The position numbers were made by a program, and so were the translations under genes. Below the pieces are notes generated by a model, which was not told the DNA's origin, did not search any database, and saw only the letters and a program-made list of their open reading frames with translations. A DNA stretch of 64,000 nt from Actinoalloteichus fjordicus. Lineage in GTDB: Bacteria > Actinomycetota > Actinomycetes > Mycobacteriales > Pseudonocardiaceae. The stretch spans positions 682,001-746,000 of the forward strand of contig NZ_CP016076.1 in NCBI RefSeq assembly GCF_001941625.1, read 5' to 3'. Below, piece after piece: positions 43,668 to 52,570 of the stretch (within the stretch, counting starts at the first letter, position 1; every line of letters begins with the position of its first letter).

Positions 43668-45293
43668 TCAGCGCCAGGAGGGCAGCCAGAGTTCGGCGTT
43701 CCAGCGCCAGGGCGTGATCGAGTCGCCGTTGAGGATCGGCCACAGCCAGAGGAAGTTCGCCACCACCAGCCCCAGATACAGCCCGACGACCAGCAGCCCG
43801 GTGCCGCGTCGTTCGGCACCCGCTCTGGCGCGGCCGAGGATCTCGCCGAGGATCAGGGTCAGGCCCAGCACCAGGAACGGCGCCATCGGCGTGACGTAGA
43901 AGAAGTACATCTGGCGGTCGAGGTTCATGAACCAGGGGAGCCAGCCTGCCGCGTAGCCGACCAGGACGGCGGTGTACCGCCAGTCGAACCTGCCCAGCGC
44001 CCGCCACAGCGCCCACCCGAGGACCGGCAGCGCCAGCCAGTAGATGGCCGGAGTGCCGATGAGCATGACGGCCCCGACGCAGTCGGACTGGCCGCAGCCA
44101 GCCGCGCCCTCGCCCGACTCGTAGTAGTAGAGCATCGGACGCAGGCCCATCGGCCAGGTCCACGGCTTGGACTCCCAGGGATGCGGATCGGAGCTGTCGG
44201 TGATCAGCTCATTGTGGAAGTCCAGGACGCTGGCGCTGTAGAACCACAGTGCCCGCAGCGCGTCGGGGACGAACCAGAAGGCGGACTCGGTGCCGACGTC
44301 CTGCCCGACGGCGTGGCGGTCCAGGCCGGTCTCGCTGGTGAACCAGGCCCACCAGGTGGCCAGGTAGGCGCCGATCGGCAGCGCGATGAAGGTCCAGAGC
44401 GCGGCGGGGAGATCCCGCAGCGCGGTCGCCCGGAACGGCCCCCGGATGCCTGCCGCGCGCCGGGCGGAGTAGTCCCAGAGAACCGAGACGACGGCGAAGG
44501 CGACCAGGTAGTAGGCGCCGGACCACTTGACGCCGCAGGCGAGGCCGAGCAGCACCGCCGCCCCCACCCGCCACCAGCGGAAGCCCAGCCTCGGGCCGAA
44601 GCGACTGTCCTCGATGCGGCCCTCGCGGACCACCCGCATCAGCCGTTCCCGCATCTGGTCGCGGTCGACCAGCAGCGCGCCGAAGGCGGCGAGCACGAGC
44701 ACGGCTTGGAAGATGTCGAGCATCCCCATCCTGGACTGCACGTGCATGACGCCGTCGCAGATCAGCAGGATGCCTGCGACGGCGCCCAGCAGGGTCGATC
44801 GGGTGAGTCTGCGGGCGATGCGCACGATCAGCAGCACCGAGATCGTTCCGGCGGCGGCGGCGGCGAAGCGCCAGCCCCAGCCGTTGTAGCCGAACATCCA
44901 CTCGCCGATGGCGATGAACTGCTTGCCGAGCGGCGGATGAACGATCAACCGGTACCCGGGGTTGTCCTCGTAACCGCCGTTGCGCAGCATCTGCCAGGCA
45001 TGGGGCACGTAGTGCTTCTCGTCGAAGACCGGCGTGCCGTGGTCCGTCGGGTGCCCCAGGTTCCAGAACCGGACGATCCCGCCGATCAAGGCGAGGGTGA
45101 GCGTGACGATCCAGCCGCGCAGCCGATCAGTCGGGAGCGGGCTCATCAACCGCCGAAGAGGGTCGGTGGATCGTCTCTCGTCCGGGCGCTCCTGCTCGTC
45201 CGGCCCCTCCTTCGGGGGACCCTCACCCCCGTCGTCGACACCGTCGGTCGCGGCCGGGCGGTCGATGTCGGTGTCCGGCATCAAGACGCTCAC
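43668..45293 (-). CDS. pmt: protein O-mannosyltransferase (PMT family)
   Basis: A 541-residue membrane glycosyltransferase that moves mannose from polyprenyl-phosphate-mannose to Ser/Thr of exported proteins. The N-terminal FDEKHYVPHAWQM carries the catalytic Asp-Glu pair (DE). Further marks are VHPPLGKQFIAIGEW, about ten membrane helices and a luminal MIR-less loop region with SSDPHPWESKPWTWP. Length and motifs match mycobacterial Rv1002c. GTG 45293 is 7 bases after a TACGAT -10 and so likely leaderless; ATG 45281 is the alternative. Confidence 0.95.
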   Translation of the reverse strand: MSVLMPDTDIDRPAATDGVDDGGEGPPKEGPDEQERPDERRSTDPLRRLMSPLPTDRLRGWIVTLTLALIGGIVRFWNLGHPTDHGTPVFDEKHYVPHAWQMLRNGGYEDNPGYRLIVHPPLGKQFIAIGEWMFGYNGWGWRFAAAAAGTISVLLIVRIARRLTRSTLLGAVAGILLICDGVMHVQSRMGMLDIFQAVLVLAAFGALLVDRDQMRERLMRVVREGRIEDSRFGPRLGFRWWRVGAAVLLGLACGVKWSGAYYLVAFAVVSVLWDYSARRAAGIRGPFRATALRDLPAALWTFIALPIGAYLATWWAWFTSETGLDRHAVGQDVGTESAFWFVPDALRALWFYSASVLDFHNELITDSSDPHPWESKPWTWPMGLRPMLYYYESGEGAAGCGQSDCVGAVMLIGTPAIYWLALPVLGWALWRALGRFDWRYTAVLVGYAAGWLPWFMNLDRQMYFFYVTPMAPFLVLGLTLILGEILGRARAGAERRGTGLLVVGLYLGLVVANFLWLWPILNGDSITPWRWNAELWLPSWR

Positions 45294-45300
45294 GGCGCTG

Positions 45301-45310
45301 ATCGTAGGCT
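45301..45310. promoter_or_regulatory. overlapping divergent -10 elements for pmt and rsmI
   Basis: TACGAT on the minus strand (45306-45301) and TAGGCT on the plus strand (45305-45310) share two bases. Each ends exactly 7 bases before a start codon (GTG 45293 and ATG 45318). The 24-base gap thus fits two leaderless transcripts. Confidence 0.55.
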
Positions 45311-45317
45311 TGTCCGA

Positions 45318-46172
45318 ATGGGTGAGACATCTGGATCGGGTCGGTTGATGCTCGCCGCCACCCCGCTGGGAAACCTGGACGACGCCTCTCCTCGGCTGCG
45401 AACGGCGCTGGCCGAGGCCGAGGTGATCGCCGCCGAGGACACGCGGCGACTGCGGCAGCTCGCCGCCTCGCTCGGCGTCACCGTCGGCGGCCGGGTCGTG
45501 AGCTGTTACGACGCGGTGGAGGCCTCCCGTGCGCCCGGGCTGATCGAGGCGATCCGGGAGGGCCAGACGGTGCTGCTGGTGACCGACGCCGGCATGCCGA
45601 GCGTGTCCGACCCGGGATTCCGACTGGTCGCGGCGTGTGTGGCGGCCGACCTGCCGGTCACCTGCCTGCCGGGGCCCTCGGCGGTGACCACCGCGCTTGC
45701 CGTCTCCGGCCTGCCGTCGGACCGGTTCGCCTTCGAGGGCTTCCCGCCCCGTAAACCGGGCGAACGGCGCCGCTGGTTCGCCGACCTGGTCACCGAGCGA
45801 CGGACCGTCGTGTTCTTCGAGGCGCCGCACCGGCTGGCCGCGACCCTCGCCGCAGCGGCCGAGGTGCTCGGCGGCGGCAGGCAGGCCGCGGTGTGTCGGG
45901 AGCTGACCAAGACCTACGAGGAGGTCCGCCGGGGCGACCTCGCCGAGCTGAGCGCCTGGGCCGCCGACGGAGTGCGGGGTGAGATCACCGTCGTGCTGGC
46001 GGGCGCCGAGGCGGTCGAGACGGACCCGGCGGCCCTGGTCGCCGAGGTGGAGAGCCGGGTGGCCGAGGGCGAACGGCTCAAGGACGCCGTCTCGGTGGTC
46101 GCGGCGGCTGGCGGCGTCGGGCGCAAGGAGCTGTACGACACGGTGTTGCGGAGCCGGTCCACCGGACGGTGA
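45318..46172 (+). CDS. rsmI: 16S rRNA (cytidine1402-2'-O)-methyltransferase
   Basis: A 284-residue TP-methylase: LMLAATPLGNLDDASPRLRTALAEAEVIAAEDTRR (key ATPLGNLDDASPR and AAEDTRR), TDAGMPSVSDPG, LPGPSAVTTALAVSGLPSDRFAFEGF (key LPGPSAVTTAL) and ELTKTYEE. It methylates the ribose of C1402 in the ribosomal P site. ATG 45318 is placed just after a -10 element. It is divergent from pmt, as in mycobacteria. Confidence 0.95.
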   Translation: MGETSGSGRLMLAATPLGNLDDASPRLRTALAEAEVIAAEDTRRLRQLAASLGVTVGGRVVSCYDAVEASRAPGLIEAIREGQTVLLVTDAGMPSVSDPGFRLVAACVAADLPVTCLPGPSAVTTALAVSGLPSDRFAFEGFPPRKPGERRRWFADLVTERRTVVFFEAPHRLAATLAAAAEVLGGGRQAAVCRELTKTYEEVRRGDLAELSAWAADGVRGEITVVLAGAEAVETDPAALVAEVESRVAEGERLKDAVSVVAAAGGVGRKELYDTVLRSRSTGR

Positions 46173-46281
46173 GCCGGTGGCGTCGGGTGGGCCGTGCTGT
46201 TCCGGGGCGGCGTCCGGCGGACCCGGCGCGGGGTCGGTGCCGGGCGCCGGGCACCGTGCTCGGCGGTGGACACCGGCCTGC

Positions 46282-47586
46282 TCAGCGCCCCAGCAGGGCC
46301 AGCAGCGGCGCGGCCTTGGTCAGACACTCCGCCCACTCGGCGTCCGGGTCGGAGTCCGAGGTGATGCCGCCGCCGACGCCGAGCACCAGCTCCCCGCCGC
46401 GCGGTCCCAGCCGATGCTCGAAGGTCCGGATGGCGACGTTCAGTTCCAGGCCCGCCACCGGTGAGATCAGGCCGACCGCCCCGCAGTGCAGGCCGCGCGG
46501 CTCGGCCTCCAGCTCGTCGATGACCTCCAGCGCACGGATCTTCGGCGTGCCGGTCACTGAGCCGGGCGGAAAGGTCGCGGCGAGCAGCTCGGCGTGACTC
46601 AGCCCCGCTCGCAGTGCCGCGGTGACGGTGGAGACCAGATGCCACACCCCCGGATGCGGCTGGACCGCGAGCAGTTCCGGCACCCGCACGCCGCCCGCGC
46701 TGGCGACCCGACCGAGGTCGTTGCGGACCAAATCGACGATCATCACGTTCTCGGCGACGTCCTTCGTCGAGGCCCGCAGCCGCGCCGCGTTCACCTCGTC
46801 GGCGGGGCCGCGCCGGGGCAGCGTGCCCTTGATCGGGGCCGATCGTGCCTGGTCGCCGCGCCTGGCGAGGAACAGCTCGGGGGAGAAGGAGATCGCCGAG
46901 CCTGCGTCGCCGTCGGTCAGGAAGGCCGCTCTGGCGGGATGCAGGGTCGAGGTGCCCTGGACGAACAGGTCGATCGGGTCGCCGTGGAAGTCGAGCGAGA
47001 AGCGGCTGCAGATGTTGGCCTGGAAGATCTCGCCTGCTGCGATCGCCTCGATGCAGGCGGCCACGGCCTTGCGATGTCGGGCCGCGTCCGGCGTCCGCAG
47101 CTCGCCGACCCTGCGGTGTGACGGCGGCGGATCGTCGGCGTGCAGTAACGCTTCGAACTCCTGGGCCGCCGCCTGCGCCGCCGTTTCGGTGATCCCGTGT
47201 GGTGCGTCGCCGATCAGCGCCTCGGACCACCAGCCGCCGTCGTCGTGCCGGAGGACTTCAGCCGTCCAGCCCCAGGCGGCCTGCGGGCTCAGACCGGGCC
47301 GAACGGGGTGATCGATCCGGCCGATGAGGCCGCCGCCGATCACTCCGTCGTCGGCCCCGTGCCGATCGATGTCTGCGGGCATCGCGGGCAGCAGCGCCGC
47401 CGGGTCTGCCGTCGACAGCGGGACGGGCCGCACCGAGGGCACCAGGACGGCCGCCGAGCCGAACCAGTCGCCGATCAGGGCGGCGGGGTCGGGCAGCCCT
47501 CGCGCCCTGGCCCGCGCGGCCAGCCTGCGCAGCATCCGTTCGGGTGACACATCGACTGCACCCAGCCGGGTGCGGTGCGTCCGCAT
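46282..47586 (-). CDS. pabB: aminodeoxychorismate synthase component I (PabB-like)
   Basis: A 434-residue chorismate-binding enzyme: KAVAACIEAIAAGEIFQANICSRFS (key GEIFQANICSRF), SPELFLARRGDQARSAPIKGTLPR (key PIKGTLPR), AENVMIVDLVRNDLGRV, FPPGSVTGTPKIRALEVIDELE (key GSVTGTPK) and GVGGGITSDSDP. It aminates chorismate for folate synthesis together with a glutaminase encoded elsewhere. Synteny with rsmI and metG favours PabB over TrpE. ATG 47586. Confidence 0.92.
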   Translation of the reverse strand: MRTHRTRLGAVDVSPERMLRRLAARARARGLPDPAALIGDWFGSAAVLVPSVRPVPLSTADPAALLPAMPADIDRHGADDGVIGGGLIGRIDHPVRPGLSPQAAWGWTAEVLRHDDGGWWSEALIGDAPHGITETAAQAAAQEFEALLHADDPPPSHRRVGELRTPDAARHRKAVAACIEAIAAGEIFQANICSRFSLDFHGDPIDLFVQGTSTLHPARAAFLTDGDAGSAISFSPELFLARRGDQARSAPIKGTLPRRGPADEVNAARLRASTKDVAENVMIVDLVRNDLGRVASAGGVRVPELLAVQPHPGVWHLVSTVTAALRAGLSHAELLAATFPPGSVTGTPKIRALEVIDELEAEPRGLHCGAVGLISPVAGLELNVAIRTFEHRLGPRGGELVLGVGGGITSDSDPDAEWAECLTKAAPLLALLGR

Positions 47587-48049
47587 GGGCCGATCCAACC
47601 CGACGCGGAGTGGATCTCCCGCACAACCCGGTCGACGGAGGCGGGCCCGGCTCGTGGACGAGCGTCGTCGTGCCTGCGGCGGCCCGGCTGAAGTTCGTGC
47701 TGCGGCGGAACACTCGGGTGCCGAACCACCGGGCGAGGAACAGCAGGCCGACCCCCGCCAGCTCCCGGTGCTCAGAGATGCATCCCTCGCCGTTCCCACT
47801 CCGCGAGAGGCGCGGCGCTCAGTACATGGCTGGTCGGGTCGACGCCGGGAGATCGACGGACGACGCTCGCAGGCCGTGCAGCTCCTGACGAACCTGGTAA
47901 CCGTTGGTGCGGCCGAACGACCGGACCAGGCCGAGCATCAACAACCGGGTGGCAGACACGGCGTCATCATGCCGGGCACCGCAGGTCGCCTTCGGCCCGG
48001 CGCGCAACCCGATGGCGGTGCGATCGAGGCTGTTCGTAGTCTTTGACGC
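47587..48049. other. intergenic region holding a PadR relic
   Basis: About 460 bases between divergent pabB and metG. Apart from the PadR N-terminal fragment at 47819-47959, nothing coding is apparent. Confidence 0.45.
47819..47959 (-). pseudogene. PadR-family regulator, N-terminal fragment
   Basis: From GTG 47959 the frame reads VSATRLLMLGLVRSFGRTNGYQVRQELHGLRAS and stops after 46 codons. The first 33 residues match the start of PadR-type regulators (LLxLGxVR...GYxVRxEL). The rest of the winged helix and the dimer helix are missing. Confidence 0.55.
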
Positions 48050-49843
48050 ATGAGTGCCCCCGTGTTGACCGCGGTGGCGTGGCCGTATGCCAACGGCCCC
48101 CGCCACATCGGTCACGTCTCCGGTATCGGTGTCCCCTCCGACGTCTTCTCGCGCTACCAGCGAATGGCGGGCAACCGGGTGCTGATGGTCTCGGGGACCG
48201 ACGAGCACGGCACGCCGATCCTGGTGCAGGCCGACAAGGAGGGCCTCACCCCGCAGCAGACCGCCGACAAGTACCACCGAGTCATCAGCGAAGACCTGCG
48301 TGACCTCGGCGTCACCTACGACATGTACACGCGGACGACGACCCGCAACCATTGTCACGTGGTGCAGGAGTTCTTCCTGGCGTTGTACCGCAACGGCTAC
48401 ATCCTGCCCAGGACGACCACCGGCGCGATCAGCCCGTCGACCGGCCGCACACTGCCGGACCGCTACGTCGAGGGCACCTGCCCGATCTGCGGCTACGACG
48501 GCGCCCGAGGCGACCAGTGCGACAACTGCGGCAACCAGCTCGACGCGGCCGACCTGATCCGGCCGGTCTCGCGGATCAACGGCGAGACGCCGAAGTTCGT
48601 CGAGACCGAGCACCTCTTCCTCGACCTGCCCGCATTCGGTCACACCTTGGGCGACTGGCTGGCCACCAAGACCGACTGGCGCCCCAACGTCCTGAACTTC
48701 ACCCGCAACCTGGTGGACGACATGCGTCCTCGGCCGATCAGCCGCGACCTGGACTGGGGCGTGCCGATCCCGCTCGACGGCTGGCGCGACCAGCCGCTCA
48801 AGCGGTTCTACGTCTGGTTCGACGCAGTGATCGGCTACTTCTCCTCCAGCGTCGAGTGGGCCCGCCGGTCCGGCGACGAGAACGCCTGGAAGCAGTGGTG
48901 GCAGGACCCGGCCGCGCAGATCGTGCACTTCATGGGCAAGGACAACATCACCTTCCACGCCCAGATCTGGCCCGCGCTGCTGCTCGGCCAGAACGGGGCA
49001 GGTGACAAGGGCGGCGAGCCGGGCACCTACGGCACGCTGAACCTGCCGACCGAGATCGCCTCCAGTGAGTTCCTCACCATGAGCGGCTCGAAGTTCTCCA
49101 GCTCGCGCGGCACCGTCATCTATCTGCGGGACTTCGTCCGGCAGTTCGGTCCCGACGCGCTGCGGTACTTCATCGCGGCGGCGGGACCGGAGACCCAGGA
49201 CGTCGACTTCACCTGGGAGGAGTTCGTCCGGCGCACCAACTTCGAGCTGGCCAACGAGTGGGGCAACCTGGTCAACCGGGCCGTGTCCATGGCGGCGAAG
49301 AACGTGGGCGCCGTTCCGGAGCCCCGCGCCGTGCAGCAGGCGGACGAGGAGCTGAAGGCGCAGGCCCGCGCGGCCTTCGACGTGGTTGGCGGGCACCTGA
49401 GTCGCTCGCGGTTCCGCGCCGGCGCCGCCGAGGCGATGCGGGTGGTCGGCGCGGCCAACAAGTACATCTCCGACCAGGAGCCGTGGAAGCGCAAGGACGA
49501 CCCGGAGCGGCGGGACACGATCCTGCACACCGCGCTTCAGGTCGTTCAGGACGCCAACACGCTGCTGACGCCGTTCCTGCCGCACTCCGCGCAGAAGGTG
49601 CACGAGCTGCTCGGCGGGACGGGCGTCTGGGCCTCGCAGCCGGAACTGCGCGAGGTCACCGACCTCGACGACCCGACGCGCGAGTACCCGATCCTCACCG
49701 GCGACTACACGCAGGATCAGGCCGCGTGGAAGTCGGTGCCGATCGAGGTCGGCCGTCCGCTGGCGAAGCCGACGCCGTTGTTCGCCAAGCTCGATCCGGA
49801 ACTGGGCGAGACGGGGCCGGAATGGGCGCCGATCCAGAAATGA
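48050..49843 (+). CDS. metG: methionyl-tRNA synthetase
   Basis: A 597-residue class I aminoacyl-tRNA synthetase. HIGH motif: [14 protein letters not shown]. Zinc knuckle: [18 protein letters not shown] (key CPIC and CDNC). KMSKS loop: [11 protein letters not shown], with Phe-Ser in place of Met-Ser. The anticodon-binding helical domain follows, including [10 protein letters not shown]. No C-terminal tRNA-binding extension is present. ATG 48050. It heads the conserved metG-tatD-rpfB-ksgA series. Confidence 0.97.
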   Translation: MSAPVLTAVAWPYANGPRHIGHVSGIGVPSDVFSRYQRMAGNRVLMVSGTDEHGTPILVQADKEGLTPQQTADKYHRVISEDLRDLGVTYDMYTRTTTRNHCHVVQEFFLALYRNGYILPRTTTGAISPSTGRTLPDRYVEGTCPICGYDGARGDQCDNCGNQLDAADLIRPVSRINGETPKFVETEHLFLDLPAFGHTLGDWLATKTDWRPNVLNFTRNLVDDMRPRPISRDLDWGVPIPLDGWRDQPLKRFYVWFDAVIGYFSSSVEWARRSGDENAWKQWWQDPAAQIVHFMGKDNITFHAQIWPALLLGQNGAGDKGGEPGTYGTLNLPTEIASSEFLTMSGSKFSSSRGTVIYLRDFVRQFGPDALRYFIAAAGPETQDVDFTWEEFVRRTNFELANEWGNLVNRAVSMAAKNVGAVPEPRAVQQADEELKAQARAAFDVVGGHLSRSRFRAGAAEAMRVVGAANKYISDQEPWKRKDDPERRDTILHTALQVVQDANTLLTPFLPHSAQKVHELLGGTGVWASQPELREVTDLDDPTREYPILTGDYTQDQAAWKSVPIEVGRPLAKPTPLFAKLDPELGETGPEWAPIQK

Positions 49844-49883
49844 GCCGCTCGACGAACTCGCCGCGTCGTCCCGGAGCACCCCG

Positions 49884-50744
49884 GTGAGCAGCAAGCGCGA
49901 CAACACGCCGCCGTCGGTGCCGGAACCCCTTCCGGTGCCGACGGTGGACGCGCACACCCACCTGGACGCCTGCGGGGCGCGAACGCAGGCCGACGTCGTC
50001 GCGATGGTCGACCGCGCCGAGGCCGTCGGCATCGGCCGGGTGATCACCGTCGCCGACGACGTCGAGTCGGCCCGCTGGGTCGTCGAGGCGTCCGGTTGGG
50101 ATGAGCGGGTGTTCGCGGCGGTCGCCCTGCACCCCACCAGGACGGCGGACTTCACCGAGGGGCAGCGCCAGGAGTTGGCGGCGCTGGCGAAGGCGCCGCG
50201 CGTGGTGGCGGTCGGCGAGACCGGCCTGGACTACTACTGGGACTATTCGCCGCCCGCCGCGCAGCACGAGGCCTTCCGCTGGCACATCGCGCTGGCCAAG
50301 GACGTCGGCAAGGCCCTGATGATCCACGACCGCGACGCCCACGAGGACATCCTGCGGATTCTGGCGGAGGAAGGCGCCCCGGAGACGGTCGTCTTTCATT
50401 GTTTCTCCGGCGACGCCGACTTCGCCCGCCGCTGCGCCGAGGCCGGATACCTGCTTTCCTTCGCGGGCACCGTCACCTTTCGCAATGCTGCCTACCTGCG
50501 GGAAGCCGCCGCAGCCGTACCGGTGGAACAGTTGTTGGTGGAGACGGATGCGCCATTCCTCACTCCGCATCCGTTCCGGGGGCGGCCGAATGAGCCGTAT
50601 TGCGCGGCGTACACGGTGCGTGAGCTTGCCAGGGTTCGAGGGCTCGACGAGGCGGAGCTGGCTGCCGTGCTCACGGCGAACGCCGAACGCGCATTTCGTC
50701 TGCAATCTGTGAACTCGACATCACCGGTGGTCACCGACGGGTGA
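49884..50744 (+). CDS. tatD: TatD-family deoxyribonuclease
   Basis: A 286-residue metal-dependent hydrolase: TVDAHTHLDACG supplies the first metal His pair. AVGETGLDYYWD gives the bridging Glu, MIHDRDAHEDIL and VVFHCFSG two more His, and LLVETDAPFLTPHP the final Asp. TatD proteins act as 3'-5' exonucleases in repair or quality control. GTG 49884, 40 bases after metG and likely cotranscribed. Confidence 0.95.
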   Translation: MSSKRDNTPPSVPEPLPVPTVDAHTHLDACGARTQADVVAMVDRAEAVGIGRVITVADDVESARWVVEASGWDERVFAAVALHPTRTADFTEGQRQELAALAKAPRVVAVGETGLDYYWDYSPPAAQHEAFRWHIALAKDVGKALMIHDRDAHEDILRILAEEGAPETVVFHCFSGDADFARRCAEAGYLLSFAGTVTFRNAAYLREAAAAVPVEQLLVETDAPFLTPHPFRGRPNEPYCAAYTVRELARVRGLDEAELAAVLTANAERAFRLQSVNSTSPVVTDG

Positions 50745-51003
50745 TCGGTGCTGTGATCGGCAACACAGCACCGGTCGGGGTCTTGGCGTGGACCGGGAAT
50801 TCCCGTTACGGTGCCGTGATCGTGAATAGCCGGGATGGGGAATTCTGGTGAACCCTCGGCAGTGCGGGTGAAGTCGGGGACGCGCACGCTGCGGTGAACA
50901 TCCCTGTGCCGACTGATTCGAGCGCACGGACTTCGACGGCGCGAATCGGTCCGGCACACGGCGAAAGACTCCCCTGCCCGGACCGACGACGGCTGGACTA
51001 CAG
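50745..51003 (+). promoter_or_regulatory. rpfB 5' region, possible structured leader
   Basis: A 260-base leader before rpfB contains a 12-bp palindrome CGGGAATTCCCG (50794-50805) and three GGTGAA boxes at about 50848, 50870 and 50893. Cyclic-di-AMP (ydaO) riboswitches are known before actinobacterial rpf genes, but I cannot match the full consensus here. Confidence 0.3.
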
Positions 51004-52119
51004 GTGAAGAAACGCACGTTGTTGCGTGCCATGGTGATCGCCGTGCTGGCCATCCTGATCAGCGGCTCCGGCACCGCCATCGCGATGGACAAATCGGTCG
51101 CGATCACCGTGGACGGCGAACGACAGTCCATCCGCACCTTCGCCACGACCGTGGCCGGTGCACTGGCCAGCGCGGGATTCGAGACGGGTGCCCACGACGC
51201 GGTGGCCCCCTCGGCCGACTCCGCCGTCGCCGACGGCAGCGCCATCGTCCTCAAGCGCGGCAGGCTGCTCACCCTCCAGATCGACCGCGAGACCGAGGAG
51301 GCCTGGACGCAGGCACTCACCCTCGGTGAGGCGCTGGAGGAACTGGATCTACGGGTCGACGACGACGAGATGTCCCTCCCGAAGGACACGCCCATCCCCT
51401 TGGAGGGCCTGTCGGTCGAGTTGAACATCTCGAAGCTGGTGCAGATCGTCGACGGTGCCGAGGAGATGGTGCAGCTGGCGACCAACGAACACACCGTCGG
51501 CGAGCTGTTGGAGGCCGAGGGACTGGGCCTCGAGGACGAGGACTCGGTGACCCCCTCGCTGGACACCGAGCTGGAGAACGGTCTGCTCATCGAGATCACC
51601 AGGACTCGAAGCGAAGAGCACACCGAAGAACGCGAGATCCCCTTCGAGACCGAGGAGGAGGAGGACCCGGAGCTTCCGGAAGGCGAGACCGAGGTCGATC
51701 AGGAGGGCGTTCCCGGCGTCGAGCTGGTCACCTACCGCGTGGTCACCGTGAACGGCGAGGAGACCGAACGCGAGGAGATCTCGGCAGAGACGATCACCGA
51801 GCCCGAACCCGAACTCGTTCGCATCGGCACGATGGAGCCCGAGGTTCCCGATCTCGGCGACACCGAGGTCTGGGAGCGGCTGGCCCAGTGCGAGTCGACC
51901 GGCAACTGGCAGATCGTCAGCGCCAACGGCCTGTACTACGGCGGACTGCAGTTCGGCCTGCCCACCTGGAACGCCTACGGCGGCGGCGAGTACGCCACCT
52001 ATCCCAACGAGGCGACCAAGGAGCAGCAGATCGCGGTGGCGATCCGGCTCCGCGACGCCAACGGCGGTCGCTACAACTCATGGCCGCACTGCGCGAGTCA
52101 GCTGGGGCTGCCGCAGTGA
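51004..52119 (+). CDS. rpfB: resuscitation-promoting factor RpfB
   Basis: A 371-residue secreted or membrane-anchored muralytic enzyme. An N-terminal membrane segment (LLRAMVIAVLAILISGSG) is followed by three DUF348/YabE-like repeats (VAITVDGERQSIRTFATTVAGAL-type, key TVDGERQSIRTFATT). An acidic G5 domain comes next (VVTVNGEETEREEIS). The C-terminal Rpf catalytic domain has WERLAQCESTGNW, with the conserved Glu, and GGLQFGLPTWNAYGG. It cleaves peptidoglycan to wake resting cells. GTG start at 51004. The tandem repeat region begins at its stop codon. Confidence 0.95.
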   Translation: MKKRTLLRAMVIAVLAILISGSGTAIAMDKSVAITVDGERQSIRTFATTVAGALASAGFETGAHDAVAPSADSAVADGSAIVLKRGRLLTLQIDRETEEAWTQALTLGEALEELDLRVDDDEMSLPKDTPIPLEGLSVELNISKLVQIVDGAEEMVQLATNEHTVGELLEAEGLGLEDEDSVTPSLDTELENGLLIEITRTRSEEHTEEREIPFETEEEEDPELPEGETEVDQEGVPGVELVTYRVVTVNGEETEREEISAETITEPEPELVRIGTMEPEVPDLGDTEVWERLAQCESTGNWQIVSANGLYYGGLQFGLPTWNAYGGGEYATYPNEATKEQQIAVAIRLRDANGGRYNSWPHCASQLGLPQ

Positions 52120-52231
52120 CGTCATCCGATCGGCTCGCCGAGGTGGCCGCTGCTCGGTCTGGCGAGGTGATGTCTGCTCGGGCCGCCGAGGTGTCCTCGA
52201 CTTGGCCGACCGAGGCGACAGCACGGATGCC
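52116..52231. repeat. 24-bp tandem repeats, left copy
   Basis: Four to five degenerate 24-bp units start at the rpfB stop: 52116-52139, 52140-52163, 52164-52187, 52188-52211 and a partial unit to 52231. Units begin GAGGTG and carry CTCGG- and GCC-rich ends, for example GAGGTGATGTCTGCTCGGGC plus CGCC. A homologous but diverged array lies at 55122-55237. Confidence 0.75.
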
Positions 52232-52244
52232 GTAGCCTCCGCGC

Positions 52245-52403
52245 GTGAGCGAATCGCAGAAATCGGCCGGATCGAGCGCCCTGCTCGGTCCGGCCGATGT
52301 TCGTCGGCTGGCCGATGAACGGGACGTCCGCCTGAGGAAGAAGCTCGGACAGAACTTCGTGCACGACCCCATGGCGTCGAAGGCGGTATGGCCGCTTCGA
52401 TAG
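52245..52403 (+). pseudogene. ksgA 5'-end fragment (truncated duplicate)
   Basis: GTG 52245 opens [42 protein letters not shown], then leaves the ksgA frame and stops at TAG 52401. The first 42 codons match the intact ksgA at 55251 with scattered changes (ADERDVRLR against AAELDVRPT). The shared DNA includes the GATGCCGTAGCCTCCGCGC leader. The break lies near 52371. Confidence 0.88.
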
Positions 52404-52570
52404 GCGGCCGTACTGGTGTTCCCCTCCCGGTCGAGTCGTCCAGCTCTGCCGGAACGGTGCGATCGCTGCCCCAGCCGTACTCGCACGACGCGAACCGCGG
52501 ATCACGGTGTGCCTGGTCCAGTGCGGCCGTGCGGGATCGCCGAAGAACTTCGCCGCGTGGTGACGCTATG

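Noticed and set aside
50745-51003. Firm call of a ydaO cyclic-di-AMP riboswitch
   Set aside because: Only GGTGAA-like pieces match; the core consensus blocks could not be placed, so it is listed just as a possible structured leader.
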